A stretch of DNA of 64,000 nucleotides from Phlebiopsis flavidoalba (GCA_035772785.1 JAOCPU010000016.1:372001-436000), one strand, 5' to 3'; shown: positions 38,291 to 50,989, counted from the stretch's first letter. Notes: generated by a model not told the origin, from the letters alone. Made by a program: numbers and translations.

Positions 38291-39780
38291 CAATCCAGCC
38301 GTTGCTTGTGATTCGTCACAATCGGCTTGGGCGTGCAGTGTACGTATCGTTTCCGTACATATAATCTCGACAACGAAATTTTGTGCCTAAGGGGGGCCGA
38401 TCGAGGGAGACGGCCGCCAAGGGGCCAGGACATGGAGAGCAAGATGATACCGAGACGCGACGGAGTTTCGTGCGGACGCCTGATTCGTACTATGCTATCG
38501 ATGCGGGTGCGCAAAGATTGACAGAGACACACAGGGGGAGAGGATGGTACGTGTGCAGTATTGACAAGGTGTCTAGCATCGAACAACCACTTATTACATG
38601 ACTGCAGACCCGTCGCATGGCTTGCGAAGACGAGTCTTTTGTCATGTCCTGAACGATGAAACCTCATACGTGAGTAGTAAGTACACAACTCAGTAACTCA
38701 CCTGTAACATCCGCGTTCGAAAGCTGCCAATATTGTTAGATCGGTTAGATCAGTCTTGACGGTGTCAAGCAAGCGAGAGAAGTGCGTGCAAGCTCGTTCC
38801 TCGTTCTTGTTCATAAGATCTGGGGGTCAGAACGCGAAGCCGGGGGGGGATGGGGGCGCCGTGAGGGGGGCGTGTCTCAGATGTAGAACGACGAAGGCCT
38901 TTTGCAAGAGGCGATTGTTCGGAAAAATGCAACGTTGAAGTATACGCTCGGTGTCGAGGGCTCTCCCTTAATACCCACCGCTAGTGATTCGAGCGCGAGC
39001 TCAAAATCCGGAAGTAGATGACAAAGGGCGTGTCTTCTTACAGGCCAAGGTAGTGAGGACTTGACACATATTGAGCGCCCTGCATGTCAACATCCTCGAG
39101 ATGCTTCATTGACGCCAAACCACCGCTATTATTTCGTCTGCTTGTTCGTAAAGTCGGCCACGCAGCAGCGCCCCAAAATTCAAATGTTTTGATGTTTGGG
39201 GAGCCGTTTGAGTAAATCCACGAGCAACTCAGTCCCGTGGCTTCCATAAAAACATGTGAAGCGAGGTCAAACATTCGCCAAGAGCAGCATTTCGACGAAA
39301 GGCTCGAACTATGCTCGGGAAGTTTCCTGAGAGTGTAAGATATCGACCCACCCATTCGATCCTGAATCTTGAGGAAGTCCACGTAGCGTGTAAATCAGCA
39401 AAATTTATCAACCGGCTCAATAGGGGTGCCACATACCCTGGATAATGCTTGAGACCCTCTGGTAATGCCGGGGGGAACTTCGATAGCCCTCGTTTGCGAA
39501 TAAAGGTAGCAAGGCGAGTGGCTAGTAGTCTGGGTATACACATCATTGGAACGGTCTGCAAGCCAAAAAGTATAAATCAATCCTCCGCTAGGTTTGCGCA
39601 CGTTAGTATGCACACTATAAAGGAAATCCTTACGCGTCTCTTGTCGGTTTTTAGGCTTGGAGCTTGAAGGGGCGAACGCTAGTTGAGAACAGGTTATTGC
39701 TGCTATAAGCATGCAGTATTTATCTTCCCGTCCCGAGCATGGCAGCAAGTCCGCGCCACACTCGATCGTCAGAATGAACA
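38291..39780 (-). CDS. F-box/LRR-like gene relic
   Basis: Minus-strand pieces in different frames show leucine-repeat-like text: SPNIKTFEFWG and MKHLEDVDMQGAQYVSS (about 39060-39215), LPEGLKHYPGYVAPLLSRLI (about 39400-39470), CIPRLLATRLATFIRKRGL (about 39490-39550), LQKAFVVLHLRHAPLTAP (about 38860-38915) and HFSRLLDTVKTDLTDL (about 38740-38790). The order and style fit the degenerate LRR part of basidiomycete F-box proteins. No convincing F-box is seen and no intact frame exists. It may be a pseudogene. Confidence 0.3.
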
Positions 39781-40122
39781 TAACCCACGTACAAGGTTAC
39801 CCAGAGACTACGGTATGATAAATACGATAAAACAAGCTTGTTCCTTGTCAAGCGTGACGCGGAAGAGACCGTGGCAAATATCGTGACTGTCATGACGCGT
39901 AACCATCACGCGAGCGTGACAACTGAATGCTCTTCCGAGTCCCGACCCGGTCCGCGTCCTTGTCTCCAAGATTGACCGGAATCCCTCACTTTCTCCACTG
40001 CTGCTCTTTCTTGATGTTCTAATCACTTCCTCTTGTTCACTCCGTAATACCGAAAACCTCATATTGTCGAGGAAAGGGCTTGAAGCGAGATTGTCAGTAA
40101 AGCCCAAGGCGTACGAATACAG

Positions 40123-43100
40123 ATGCAACTCCCGCGGTCTTCTACTGCTCGCCTGGGTCGCGTGCATACATCTTGCCGGTATCTACCTTTACACAAAAGG
40201 CTTTCTTCTGACTCGACTATCCTGTGTCCGAGATTTCTACTGCTCTGACGACACCTCAATATGCACCCTGCCACCATCCCACAAACGCGCTGTGCTCCTC
40301 GTCTCATCGACGCTCTGCGTTTTGACTTCCTCTCGCCGCCGAGCCCACCTTCTCTCTCCCTCTCAGTATCACCACAATGTCTTACGTCTTGCCACATGAG
40401 CTCATCAAAACGCATCCCGACCGCTCATTGCTATACACATCGTTCGCAGGATCCCCCGACAACTACCTTGCAGCGGATCAAAGGTATCACGGCTGCTCGC
40501 TTTCCGACCTTCATCGACATGGGTTCAAATTTCGGAGGAATATTCCATTTTGGAGGACTCAATCATTAGCCAATTACGCGCGGCGGAGAAGAAGGTAAGC
40601 TGATTCATAGCATAGTCCTCGTCTGCGCGTTTTACAACGGCACAGGTATAGATCGCATTCATGGGGGATGAACACATGGACAACCGTTTCCCTAGAGCAT
40701 CTTTCGAGACCAACATGACATACGCGTACGATTCATTTGACGTAGAAGGACTTACACACGGTCGACAATGGAGTTATCGAACACCTCTTTCCTCTCCTCA
40801 AGGAGGAAACCAAGTCCTGGGATTTCCTGATTGGTCATTTCCTCGGAGTAGACCACGTCGGTCACAGAGTCGGCCCAGATCACCCCGTTATGAAGACTAA
40901 GCTGGAAACAAATGGACAGAGTGCTGCGAGAGGTTGTCGAGCTCTTGGACGATGATACTCTACTGGTCCTCATGGGCGACCACGGAATGGATAGGAAGGG
41001 CGACCATGGTGGCGATACAGATCTCGAAGTCACTGCAAAGCCGTTTGGTTCTACAGTAAAGGCCGCCCGTTTGCTGCAGGTCCCATCCGCTCAAATTCCC
41101 TCCAGTCTGACTCCCCGTGTCGACGTGTCCCTGGCGCGACCGTACCTCACAGACAAATCCAACAAATCGACCTCGTGCCACACTTGCGCTGATGCTTGTT
41201 TGCCCAATTCCTGTATCCAAATCCCATACAACAACTTAGGCAGTGTCGTACCTGAGCTTTTCTGGGACGACCTCGAGGGGAGGCGATTCAACACTGGGGA
41301 GATAGGGGTTGTGCGGTTGGAACTCAATACTGCGCAAGTGCAGGAGGTATCTTGACACACATACCGGGTGCAAGCCCCCATGGCAGCGAATTGGATAACG
41401 GGCGTGGTGTCCACCTTGGAAGTGACTACGCGAACATGCTGGTGGGAAGGCCCTCCTGGCGCTTACTGGACCTCATTGAACGACTACATGCTCACCGTAC
41501 GCCCTCGCCGTATGTCGCGAGCTGTGGGCACAGTTCAATGTCACGTTGATCGAAATGGGATTGGAACCGTGCTTGGATGTGGCGTACTGCCACCACTTGG
41601 CTGATGTGGTCCAAACTCGCCTACGCGAGAAAGACCCAATGGGAGACATGGGAGTAAGAACGTTCTTCTCGACGACTCAATGCGTATGGCGCGGGTGCTG
41701 GTTTCTTCCTCGGAGCAGTTGCGACTCCACTGCGCTCCTACGTCAAAGGCTTGGAGATCATCCACGTCCTCCTGTTTGCCACCTCGTTCGCCTCAGTGTG
41801 TTGACATGTATAATTTTTTTTTTTTGTCTGCCGGCCCAAGCTCTCGAAAACCTCAACTGGCGGTCTACTCCTATACTTCTCATATCTCCAACGCGGGCCG
41901 CGTTTGGGTCCAACTCGTTCCGCGTCTGGGAAGATAGCATCATCACTTTTTCCTTCTCCTGACCTCGGGCCCTCGCGCCTGGGGTCTTAACCGGGATAAG
42001 TGCTCCGTTGCTTACTACCCTTCGATATCGAATCCTTTGATTCTCGGCCCTGTTCGCCGTGTGCGTACGTCTCATGGCGTCAGAGCACCGTCTGCCAGAG
42101 AGGAACAGCAACCGCAATTTGCCACGTGACATTCTTTGCCTCTGCATGCCGTCTCGCCGCGCCTCCGCTTCCCATACTCCTACTTAGCGACTCCAACCGC
42201 GCTAGCCCTGCCATTCGTTTATGGTACGTATCCTCAAATCTCACAATCAGACAAAAGGTCTTGCAGCTCTATTCCTCCCCTGGATTCTTCCCACCGTCCT
42301 TCTCCAAGCATCCCTTGCGTGGGTCTCAGAGTGGATCGAAACCTCAGTGGGAGGGGGGGGAAGAGGGGGGGGGGGGGGGGGGGGGGGGGGGGAAAGGGAA
42401 AAAAAAATCCTCAGCGGTGATTTGACTTCACGCTGGGGCACCCCAACTTTCGTCTCGCGCGGACGAATCCTCAGCTGGGGAGCAGTCATGGAGACCCTCA
42501 GCCGTGGCGTGCTCGCTCTGGTGGACGGTACCACTGTGTCTCCGCCCTCTCTGCCTCTCAACCCACGGATCCCAGGGAAAAAACAGGAAGTCACCGTGAT
42601 CGGTTTACGCCCAATGCGTTTTTTTGGCGCCCCATACTCTCCTATTTACTGGTGCATACCATTCGGAATCTACTACACCCTCAACCAGCTCACCGCGCAA
42701 CATCGTGCTTGGGTTGGCTACCACATTGCTATAATTGTCGTACCTAGAGGTTCTGCACGACCAGCATACGCGATGTGCGCAAGATGAACGCCGCCTTCGC
42801 CTCAGCCACGCCGTGTCGCAAATTCTCGATGGTAACGGCCTACCAAGCGCCTGACGCTTTTCGCTGTGACCCTTCGCCGAGATAACACCTCTCGCCTGCT
42901 CGACCTGCACACATTCTACGCCACCGGGCATCAGTCCACAATTTCCTTCAATTTCAGTGGAAGGAGTTGGGTTTCGTGCTAACGCCGACTATGAGCTACC
43001 TTCTCCACTCCCCCTCTCAGTGATCATCAACACATTCGGCGCGCAATTCATGATCGCGCCTGGCGGTACCCGCTCGTCGCGCTCTGGAACGTCGCGCCTC

Positions 43101-43430
43101 TTCGCCCACCCGGCATCGACCCCCACTACATTCGGTTTACATTCGCGTGAAGCCGTGCGCGCTGCGCTCGGTGTCATGCTGTACCACGGCACCCTGCTTC
43201 TCGGGAGCGCTGCGTCGGCGGCGTGGCTGGCGATGAGACATCTCATGGCGGTGTGGAAGATATTTGCGCACCGAGGTTCAGTGCGGTAAGATGGGGCGGC
43301 GACGCTGCTAGCGGTGGACCTCGCGCTGTTGATTGGTGTTGGCGTTGGCGTGAGGCGGGTCTCGGACGAAAGGTGGGACTGTTGTTTGTGGGTATGGCTG
43401 GTGGCAGGTCCGGCGAAGAAGGTAGAGTAA
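40123..43430 (+). CDS. GPI13: GPI ethanolamine phosphate transferase 3 (Gpi13/PIG-O), frame interrupted
   Basis: ER membrane enzyme that adds ethanolamine phosphate to the third mannose of the GPI anchor, the link later joined to protein. It can be followed over 3.3 kb: a first membrane segment ([19 protein letters not shown]), the start of the phosphodiesterase-like domain (KRAVLLV, then [10 protein letters not shown]), [56 protein letters not shown], and [18 protein letters not shown] with the metal-binding Asp/His residues. [20 protein letters not shown] follows, then many C-terminal membrane segments ([51 protein letters not shown]). The stop is TAA at 43428-43430 after [10 protein letters not shown]. 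At least eight frame changes occur, including an extra TC at 40301-40304, and a 28-G run lies at 42365. As this step is needed for GPI anchoring, sequence error is likelier than gene loss. Confidence 0.85.
42365..42392 (+). repeat. Run of 28 G inside GPI13
   Basis: An uninterrupted G28 homopolymer, preceded by G-rich sequence (about 42348-42364) and followed by a purine tract. It falls between coding segments of GPI13, just before the frame reading [10 protein letters not shown]. It may be a real G-rich intron or insertion, but such runs are also places where assembly fails. Confidence 0.7.
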
Positions 43431-45003
43431 GAGGTCGAGGGGGGACTGAACCGAGTGACTGTCATAGTTCCGATGAGTGTGGACCTTGGATACGGACAAG
43501 CATGTGTCTTGAAAACGAAGCAATTGAATTTGCATACTCTTCCGTCTTGTCATATCGCAATGTCGATGAACGGTGTCTTCAGGATCAACAATATATGTAT
43601 GTGCCTAGGTGTTACAACATAACATAACACTTCACAGTCCAAAACACCATACAAATAACCGAACGTCCTATTCAAATGCACAACAATACTAAGAGACCCG
43701 CTGCAAGACGAAATGCACATCTGTCCCGTGATGAATGAATCAACCGCGGCGAAGATTCCATGAAACCCTCACTCAAACTTCAAGCCGAGGAAGACGAACT
43801 TCGATGGTCTCTTACAGACCCCTTCTCAGAGCTGCCGCTACTACGAGCCATTTCTGGCCGTAAATGACCCGGGGAAACTTGGGCTCGGAGACAGAATCGG
43901 TTGTAATGGGTACTGTTGATCATCCTTGTTAGGCTCGCTCGCAAGCTATTGATATGGTGCCCTACCTTGTGCACGACAGGTCTGGGTTTAAGCTCCATTG
44001 TTGTACGCCCATTCTTCGCTTTTGGTCTCCGCCCACTAGCTCATTCACCATCTCCATACGACGGCTATAGGGCTCCGACACCGCGGTGACTGACGCATAC
44101 GCGAACCACAAACATCGTGAAGATTCTCGGTATGGGCCGTTCGCTTGGCATACGAGTAGGCCAGCCGAGATTATAGGAGCAGACAGGCGATCATCCAAGC
44201 TGCCCAGTAGGTTTCGTAGCATTGCCGGCAAGTGCGGCGGACACGCGTAGACAAGAACGGTCGCAAAACTCGTCGCGTATCCCTCGTAAGCTGTCATCTC
44301 GCGGAGCCAGCATCCCGCCACAATGGCCTTGACGTCGTTGGAGACGCCCCGCATGCGAACCCAGCGATCCTTGCTGAGAAGAATGAGGAGGTCCGTCTCG
44401 TGCTGGTCCTTGGCCACGGGCGCCAATCTCTTCCATTGCTTGTTTCCACCCAGGCGTACCCCCGCGTCGTCGAATGACTACGACGTTGATAACGCGGGCC
44501 GACGGCAAGCAATGAGTAGTACTGCGTGTTCCCATACCCCAAAAGTTCTTGTGGCCACAGCGAGTGAGCACTATGATTACATATCGTGTGCCATGCTGCC
44601 AACGAGAGTGAAGAAGGAGAGTGGGACGATTTCTGAGCGCGAGAAGTGGTGAGACGACGGCCGGGAGCGAACATGAACGTTGACGAGCTTTCCAGTCTCG
44701 GCGAGTTGGTGGGCGGTTGGAGCCAGAAGACGGTTGCCTGGTTTCGACTCGAAACACGTAGTATCCTCCCCGAGACCGGGGCAGAGCATGCCAGTCTTCG
44801 GGTACTCGCCCGCCGTTGACCTCCTCTGCATCCCTGCTGGCAATGTATGCACCAGGAGCAAGGAAAAGCAGATCAAAGGCACTGGCCGAATTCGACCCCC
44901 TGTGAGAGCGGTGCGGTTCTGAATAGTCTTCAAGTCGGCCAGGGCTACCAGACCTGCGGCTGTCCAGTGCCACTCTGCCTTCTAGCTCATTGATATTAAA
45001 CAT
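43373..45003 (+). repeat. Segmental duplication, copy 1
   Basis: Starts at GTGGGACTGTTGTTTGTGGG in the last codons of GPI13 and runs through the GPI13 3' flank and membrane gene a. The matching segment is 49353-50899 in the same orientation. Shared stretches include ACTTCGATGGTCTCT (43799 and 49748), the CATTTCTGGCCGTA block and the whole membrane gene. Upstream of 43373 the two copies are unrelated, so the breakpoint is sharp on that side. Confidence 0.85.
43965..45003 (-). CDS. Uncharacterised basidiomycete membrane protein, family copy a
   Basis: Member of a three-gene family in this window. The recognisable start is FDMFNINELEGRVALD at 45003; an upstream exon is likely. Then LVALADLKTIQNRTALTG (copy b gives the cleaner reading), a Gly/Tyr-rich block with GGYYVFRVE, AETGKLVNVHV, a hydrophobic segment near 44570-44620, INVVVIRRRGGTPGW (about 44450-44500), DLLILLSKDRWVRMRGVSND (about 44340-44400), LREMTAYEGYATSFATVLVY (about 44250-44310), a second hydrophobic segment, and a tail EMVNELVGG. 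I recall the same architecture in agaricomycete hypothetical proteins but know no function. Its stop is blurred: a 2-bp loss relative to copy b after MEL lets the frame run on to about 43780. It lies head-to-head with HET gene A, about 1.3 kb apart. Confidence 0.6.
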
Positions 45004-45009
45004 ATCGAA

Positions 45010-46320
45010 GGCGAGAAGAGAGAGCAGAGCCCTAGTCGCTAAACTAAGTTCATGACTCGGGGGTGTAAACCCCACAAAAATACACTACTTCAAGATGAGA
45101 AAACTAGAACCAAGAGTTTACTTAGTTGTGGGCATTGGACCTATGTTATATATATGCCGAGATCGTCAACTACATGACGATACCAGCTCATGGCCATGAG
45201 TCTAGAAATCAGAGCGCGTTTGGGGCACGAGGCAAGGTCGCTGCCAGGGAAGGACGCTGGTATGGAAGTAGAGAGGAGCATTTTGAATCTTTGTATAGCG
45301 ACTGAGATTGCCAACCGATGCTTCAGTTACAACGACGAAAGCTGTTTGACTCGCGAGTTGGGGGAAATGGATGAGAAAGCTTACCTCAGCATCGCCTCCA
45401 TCAAATCCTGGATCAGATCCTGGATCTGCAAAGATCACTACATAGACGCCAACCTGACGATGAGACTCCTTCGCACGTCGTGACTCTCTGACGGCCATCC
45501 CTCACATATGATACTCTGTAAAGCATTGTCTTCAGCAACGTGGGAAAACAGGCCAATATCAAGATTCGCACGTCTCGTGCATCTATCGATTGCACTCTGT
45601 ACAGGGTCCAAATATGTGGAATGCGCATGAACTGCTCGTGTATCTCGAATCAGCCCGGCGTAAGTCGACTTCATTCTCCAGCTTCTCTGTATCGATTCAT
45701 GAAATCATCCCAGGTGATCTATCCTGTGCATGGATGCCTGAGTAATTGTCGTCCCAGTCCAGGGTCCAGTCTTCCATGCTTCCCCGTCGAATTCTGCTTG
45801 GCGTCCTAAAGGACTGGGACCTTACACGAATATCGGCCCACAGCCTCTAATTCAGGAGCTTCGTGAATGGGCCCGGCCTTGATCGTTAGAAAAAAATGGC
45901 GATTAGTAAGTCCTGTACGGCGACGATGCCGTATCGTCCCCCCCGCCCGTAGGAAACCCTCGTACTAATGTGGTTACTGCCTACAGTTCGAATCATCTAC
46001 AGACTGCGTTGGAGCTGCATGTACTGATGATGTAGAGTCGGATTATCGTTGCTTTCAGTCAGGAAGCAAAATCGGGACCATCGATGTATCAATGGCACCC
46101 AAGACTCGCGCATCCTGCTATAAAGGCATAGCGATAGGTTCAGTGAAGTTCTCGCGCTCCTTTTACTCGCTTCGAGGTGAATCGGCCTGATGAAACTAGA
46201 TCAAATATAAAGTCCTCAGCTAAAACATTCGTTCTGTTTAGGAGCCTCTCGGTATCAGAGGAGGCATCGCATCGTGCTCTCTTAGTTGTCCGTATCCCTC
46301 ACGACACACGACTTCCTCTC
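45010..46320. other. Shared upstream region between membrane gene a and HET gene A
   Basis: A 1.3-kb divergent intergenic region. Short frames at 45190-45483 (plus) and 45413-45674 (minus) could hold first exons of either gene, but none links convincingly. TATATATA-like sequence occurs at about 45145-45155. A shared control region for both genes is possible; no specific site is identified. Confidence 0.35.
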
Positions 46321-46329
46321 CCCCACACC

Positions 46330-49133
46330 ATGAATCCTACTTTCAACTTGTTTGCTCCTATCACAGGAGCCTTGCAGCTCGGTGAAGCAATCACACAAAA
46401 ACCCAACCCACATCGAACATGAATCCATACGACAAAAGTAGTAGACGAAGACAGACTGCATCTCCCTCACACGGCCAGCACCGTCAGACAGACTCTCATG
46501 AAGAGTTTGACTCTCACCCCTCCGTCCTATCTCACCCCCAGCAAGCTCCCTCAGTTCAGCCGTCGCTCATATCGTCACCCTTTCCCCTTCTTTCCAACCC
46601 CTTTAAGCCCTTCACTGACGTCGCCGAGAGCGTTGCCTCCTCTACGCCACTTGGAGCCCTCATGCCTACTCGCGGTGCTCTAACTAATCCGATGGAGCCT
46701 CTGAATAACGTCGTAGACAATTTGATGTTATCTCTTCCTCTTCCTGGGTCTGGATCTGCTCCCTTCGCTCCTTTAATCCCTCGACCCATTCAACATCTTG
46801 GACTCCATCAGCAGAACGATTACTGGAAAGAATGGACGAAGCCCCATTGCCTCCGTCGACCCCTTTGGCTTGCTCGAAACTGTCTTTGGTGAAAGTGGCT
46901 TCCCGGGCCATTCGGCAATATTGGGGACATATTGTCCTCTCTCCCGGGCTGTGGGGGGATCGCCATCCCGACTCTGAAACAGTCTTAAATTTTATCTCGA
47001 ACGCGCCCCCCGACGCTAGGGAAGATCTCGTTCGTATAGGAATCGAGCGCCGCATGCAACTATGGAAGACAATGCTCGCAGCGGTCAGTGGTCTGAGGCC
47101 ACCTGGCGACTTCTTTTTATTCCCCGGGTACGGACGCTCCTTCATTTTTTTGTCCGCCAATCATCTCCCCGTCGCCTCCCATACCCCTACAACTCATGCA
47201 TAGCGGCCCCCCGGCGCGATCGACGATGCCACAGCCGATCAAACTCTGTGCTAACCTCGGAAAGCGCAGAGGCTCCTGAAGGAGCTTAATGCTATACTTT
47301 GGGGGACCAGATATTCGAACGCGCGAGTTTCCAGGTCTCGCGGAGTGTATGCGCAGCACTTCAGTCATCCCCACGCAAACTTTTAACTTTCGGCACGGTC
47401 TACGGCATCCTACGTTCCGAGCTGGGGCGAAGGGCCGCTTTGATTACTTTCTTCTGCGCGACATAGAAGCTCGACGTTTGAGGGACGAGAAGCTGCGGAG
47501 CTCCGCGATCCAGGGAGGAAAGATCGTAACTCCTCGCATTCCCCCTCGTCGCGTCTGGGACCTGTACAAGAGCAACCGTGTATTACCTTTCTGGGTCATC
47601 GGTGAACCTCAGGCAGATCCGCGCCTCCGGAGACATACGAGAGCCGACGGACTGGTCATTCGACTCATTCAAGTGATAGTCGGTCACACTCATCCACCCG
47701 TACTTCGTCCAAGAGTATCCCTGAGAATCTCTGGGCGGTCTCTCACGCATGGGTCCACGAATCTGACCGGCACTACGTACCGACGATCATCAACAACTTT
47801 GAGTGGCCTGTACCCCTTCCCCTCGATTCGACACTCGAGAATGTACGGATAGAGCTGCTGAATATGGGCGCTGAATACGTATGGCTAGACGTATTGTGTC
47901 TGAAACAGGAGATACCCGCGAAGTGCAGCAGAACCCTCGTTCCTCGATAAAGCTTCTTCATCTCACCAAGAAGCAACGCGAACAGGCCAACCGAATCAAG
48001 CGCGACGAAGCGAAGCTTGACGTTCCTACGATCGGTCACGTCTACCAATTCACACGCTACCCCAGACTGTGATTACGTACTTCAAACGGCCTTGGTCGCC
48101 CCTTTTTTATCGGTCCCAACGTCATTCGCGGGGAGCGCCATTGGATCAATCGAGCGTGGACACTCCAGGAGACGACGCCTACATGGCTTCCCGCCGGGCT
48201 CACCCTTACTCTCTTCGATACTACCGCCCACGGCGACCAAGTCAGACCAGACCTGTTTGATCAAATCGTCAAAAACTCTGCTCCGTCATCTCCCTCAACC
48301 CCCCTGACATCTTCTCCGTCATCGGCGCTGTTCAAGACCGCTGCTTCTCGAAGCCGGCTGACCAGATAGGAGCAATTGGCTACCTACTCAAGCTCCCCGT
48401 TGTACCCATCTACGACTCGGACGCTGATGGTTGAGGAGTCATGGTCGCGCCTCGTCGATTGTCTCTTGCCAAAAACACCGCACCGATCTCCTCCTATTCT
48501 ATCCCTTGCGTGGAGACACCACCCCGCGATGGCGGGCCTTCGTGGTATCAGCTCATGACTCTAGACGTTCCTGCGGCTCATTGGATATCATACTCCCCGA
48601 GAAGAGTTCATTCATGCGAGACGGCGAGACCTCCGAGAGTACCTATTCCCATACTGCCCGCAGTATTCAAGAAAGGGCCTAGTCTATCTGACCGGCAAAC
48701 GACGAGGCGTCTTCGGAGATATCGCTGATGGATAATCTCCCCGAAGGTGTCGTGCACCTGAGGCGCATGGAGTCCAGAGACCCCTCGGACAGCGATTCCG
48801 ACGAGGATGAGGATGGAGATGATGGACGAGTACAAAAGAACATCAGGAGCCGCCTACTCCAACTACGTTCCGCTTTGACATCGTCGTGGATGCACAATCA
48901 GCCAATTACACGAGGGACGTATTGGTTCTGTTCTTGGCCGGCGTGGCTGAAAAACTGGAGTATTTGGGTTATCGGTCGATTGCACGGACAGTATCGAAGA
49001 TAAATTCAGTCCAGCTCATTTTACGGTGTTGAGTGAAAGACCTCTGCAATTCGGTATCAAGAATCCTGATGACAGAAAACGTCTCCACGATTTACAGCTC
49101 GGCTATGTGAATGCCAAAGTGTCGTACATCTAA
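46330..49133 (+). CDS. HET-domain protein A (heterokaryon-incompatibility-like)
   Basis: HET domains trigger cell death in fungal non-self recognition; the exact ligand here is unknown. The start at 46330 gives MNPTFNLFAPITGALQLGEA. A Ser/Pro-rich N-region follows, then DLVRIGIERRMQLWKTM (about 47025-47075) equivalent to copy B's ERRKQLWKL, TPRIPPRRVWDLY, VLPFWVIGE and the HET core. The core comprises block 1 (WAISHAWVHESD, about 47735-47770), FEWPVPLPLDSTLENVRIEL (about 47800-47855), block 2 (EYVWLDVLCLKQ, about 47870-47910), KLDVPTIGHVYQFTRY (about 48015-48060) and block 3 (INRAWTLQETTPTWLPAGLT, about 48145-48205). The tail has QDRCFSKPADQIGAIGYLLK, YLTGKRRGVFGDI, VLVLFLAGVAEKLEYLGYRS and NAKVSYI before TAA at 49131. 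At least seven frame switches interrupt it. Confidence 0.8.
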
Positions 49134-49352
49134 CAAGGACCTTGAGGTGGGTTCTATGAATCACTTAATGCTGTCATACTGATTCTGACCCTGTAGCCGC
49201 GATCAAAGCTTTTACTATATGGACTCCTTCACTTGGGCTTCATCAATTCACCTTTCAGCCACTTCTAATCAATACATGTATCGATCTTTTCCATATGTTT
49301 TTTCTCATCCTCCTCTCAGACAAACATCTACCATTGGTAGTGCAACAAATAT

Positions 49353-50899
49353 GTGGGATTGTTGTTTGTGGGTATGGCTGGTCCCGGTCCGGCGAACAAG
49401 GTAGAGGAAGAGGTTCAGCTAGCCGGGGGCTAGCATAGTTGGGGTAGAGGCTGAATATAGACAAGCATGCGCGTTGAAACGAAGCATTGACTTGCATACT
49501 CTTTCTTGTCACGTCGCAACGTTGATTGACACGGTCTTCACAATCAACACCCAAATACATGTGCCCGGGACCTACTTTGCAAGCGAAAATGCTATGAAAA
49601 TAACCGAATGTCTCATCCCAACACATGAAAACACTTAAGAGGTCCGCTGCAAGACGAAAGGCAACATTTGTCTCTCGCAATTAATGAACCAGTCGAGCCG
49701 AATGTCCCATAAATTGCTCACTTAAACCTCAAGCCGAGGAAGACAAACTTCGATGGTCTCTACAGGGCCTTTCTCAGAGCTGTCGCTACTACGAGTCATT
49801 TCTGGCCGTATATGGCCCGGGTTGAAGCTTGGGCTTGGGAGGCAAAGTCGGTCGTAGTGGGGTACTGCCATATTCTTGTTAGACTCGCTCGCAAGCTATT
49901 GGCATGATTTAGCCTACCTACCTTGTGTCACAATAGGTCTGGGGTTTCAAAGCTCCATGTTGTAGGCCCATTCTTCGCTTTTGGTCTCCGCCACTAGTTC
50001 ATCCACCATCTCCGCACCACGGCCATAGGACCTCGACACCGCGGTGACTGACGCGACGCGCCCAAACATATGAAGCTTTTCAGTATGCGAGTTCGCGATA
50101 CCGAGTAGGCCAGCCGAAATCAAAAGCAAACAGGCAATCATCAAGCTGCCCATGGTCGTAGCATTGCCGGCAAGCGCGGCCGAACGCGTAGACGAGAACG
50201 GTCGCAAAACTCGTCTCGTATCCCTCGTAAGCTGTCATCTCGCGGAGCCAGCATCCGCCAAAATGGCCTTGACGTCGTTGGAGATGCCTCGCATGCGAAC
50301 CCAGCGATGTTTTGCTGAGAAGGATGAGGAGGTCTGAGCCGTGCTGGTCCTTGGAAACGGCGCCTTTCCACCCAGGCGTCCCTCCGCGTCGTCGAATTAC
50401 TACGACGTTGATCACGCGCGCGACGACAAGCATGAGCAGTACGCCCATTTTTGCCCCAAAAGTCTTGTGCCACAGCGAGAAGAACGATGATGACTATCGT
50501 GCCGCTGCAACCGAGAGTGAAAAGGAGTGTTGGGACGATTTCTGAGCGCGAGAAGTGGTGACGCCGACCGGAGCGACATGAACGCTGACGAGCTTTCCAG
50601 TCTCGGCGACACGTTGGAGCCAGAAGACGGTTGCCTGGTTTTCGACTCGAAACACGTAGTATCCGCCCCCGAGACCGGGGCAGAGCATGCCAGTATTTTC
50701 GGGTACTCTCGCCGCCGTTGACCTCCTCTGCATCCTGCTGGCAATGTATACCGGGGGCAAGGAAAAGCAGATCAAAGGCACTGGCCGACCCTGTGAGAGA
50801 GCGGGGGTACGGTTCTGGATGGTCTTCAAGTCGGCCAGGGCGACGAGACCCGCGGCATCTAGTGCAACTCTTCCGTTGAGTGAGTTGATATTCAGCATC
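49353..50899 (+). repeat. Segmental duplication, copy 2, with GPI13 tail stump
   Basis: Copy of 43373-45003. It opens with the last codons of GPI13 ([20 protein letters not shown], stopping at TAG 49431-49433) with no other GPI13 sequence beside it. This shows that the segment came from the GPI13 side. It continues through the 3' flank into membrane gene b. Similarity fades at the 5' end of that gene, near 50900. Confidence 0.85.
49947..50898 (-). CDS. Uncharacterised basidiomycete membrane protein, family copy b
   Basis: Closest relative of copy a, made by the segmental duplication. It reads MLNINSLNGRVALDAAGLVA from 50898, then ALADLKTIQNRT, GIHCQQDAEEVNGGEYPK, GGYYVFRVENQATVFWLQRV, ETGKLVSVHVAP, a hydrophobic segment, INVVVIRRRGGTPGWKGAV, SKDQHGSDLLILLSK, REMTAYEGYETSFATVLVY, GSLMIACLLLISAGLLGIAN (membrane segment) and SHTEKLHMFGRVASV. 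The C-terminus EMVDELVAETKSEEWAYNME is followed by L and TGA at 49947. This tail is the best conserved part of the family. Frame breaks occur near 50440, 50290 and 50160. No HET gene adjoins its 5' side; the 5' neighbour is unassigned sequence. Confidence 0.65.
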
Positions 50900-50989
50900 C
50901 TTGCGAAGTCGATGAGAACAAGCGAAGGCTGAGTTTGGGGGCGAGTATCGAGGGGGTCGTGAATACGTGGTTAATGGGGACAATGATTG

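Noticed and set aside
40123..43430. GPI13 as a true pseudogene
   Set aside because: Its breaks are of the same kind and density as in calmodulin and transaldolase, and conservation continues across every break through all membrane segments. Sequence error explains both better, although real decay is not excluded.
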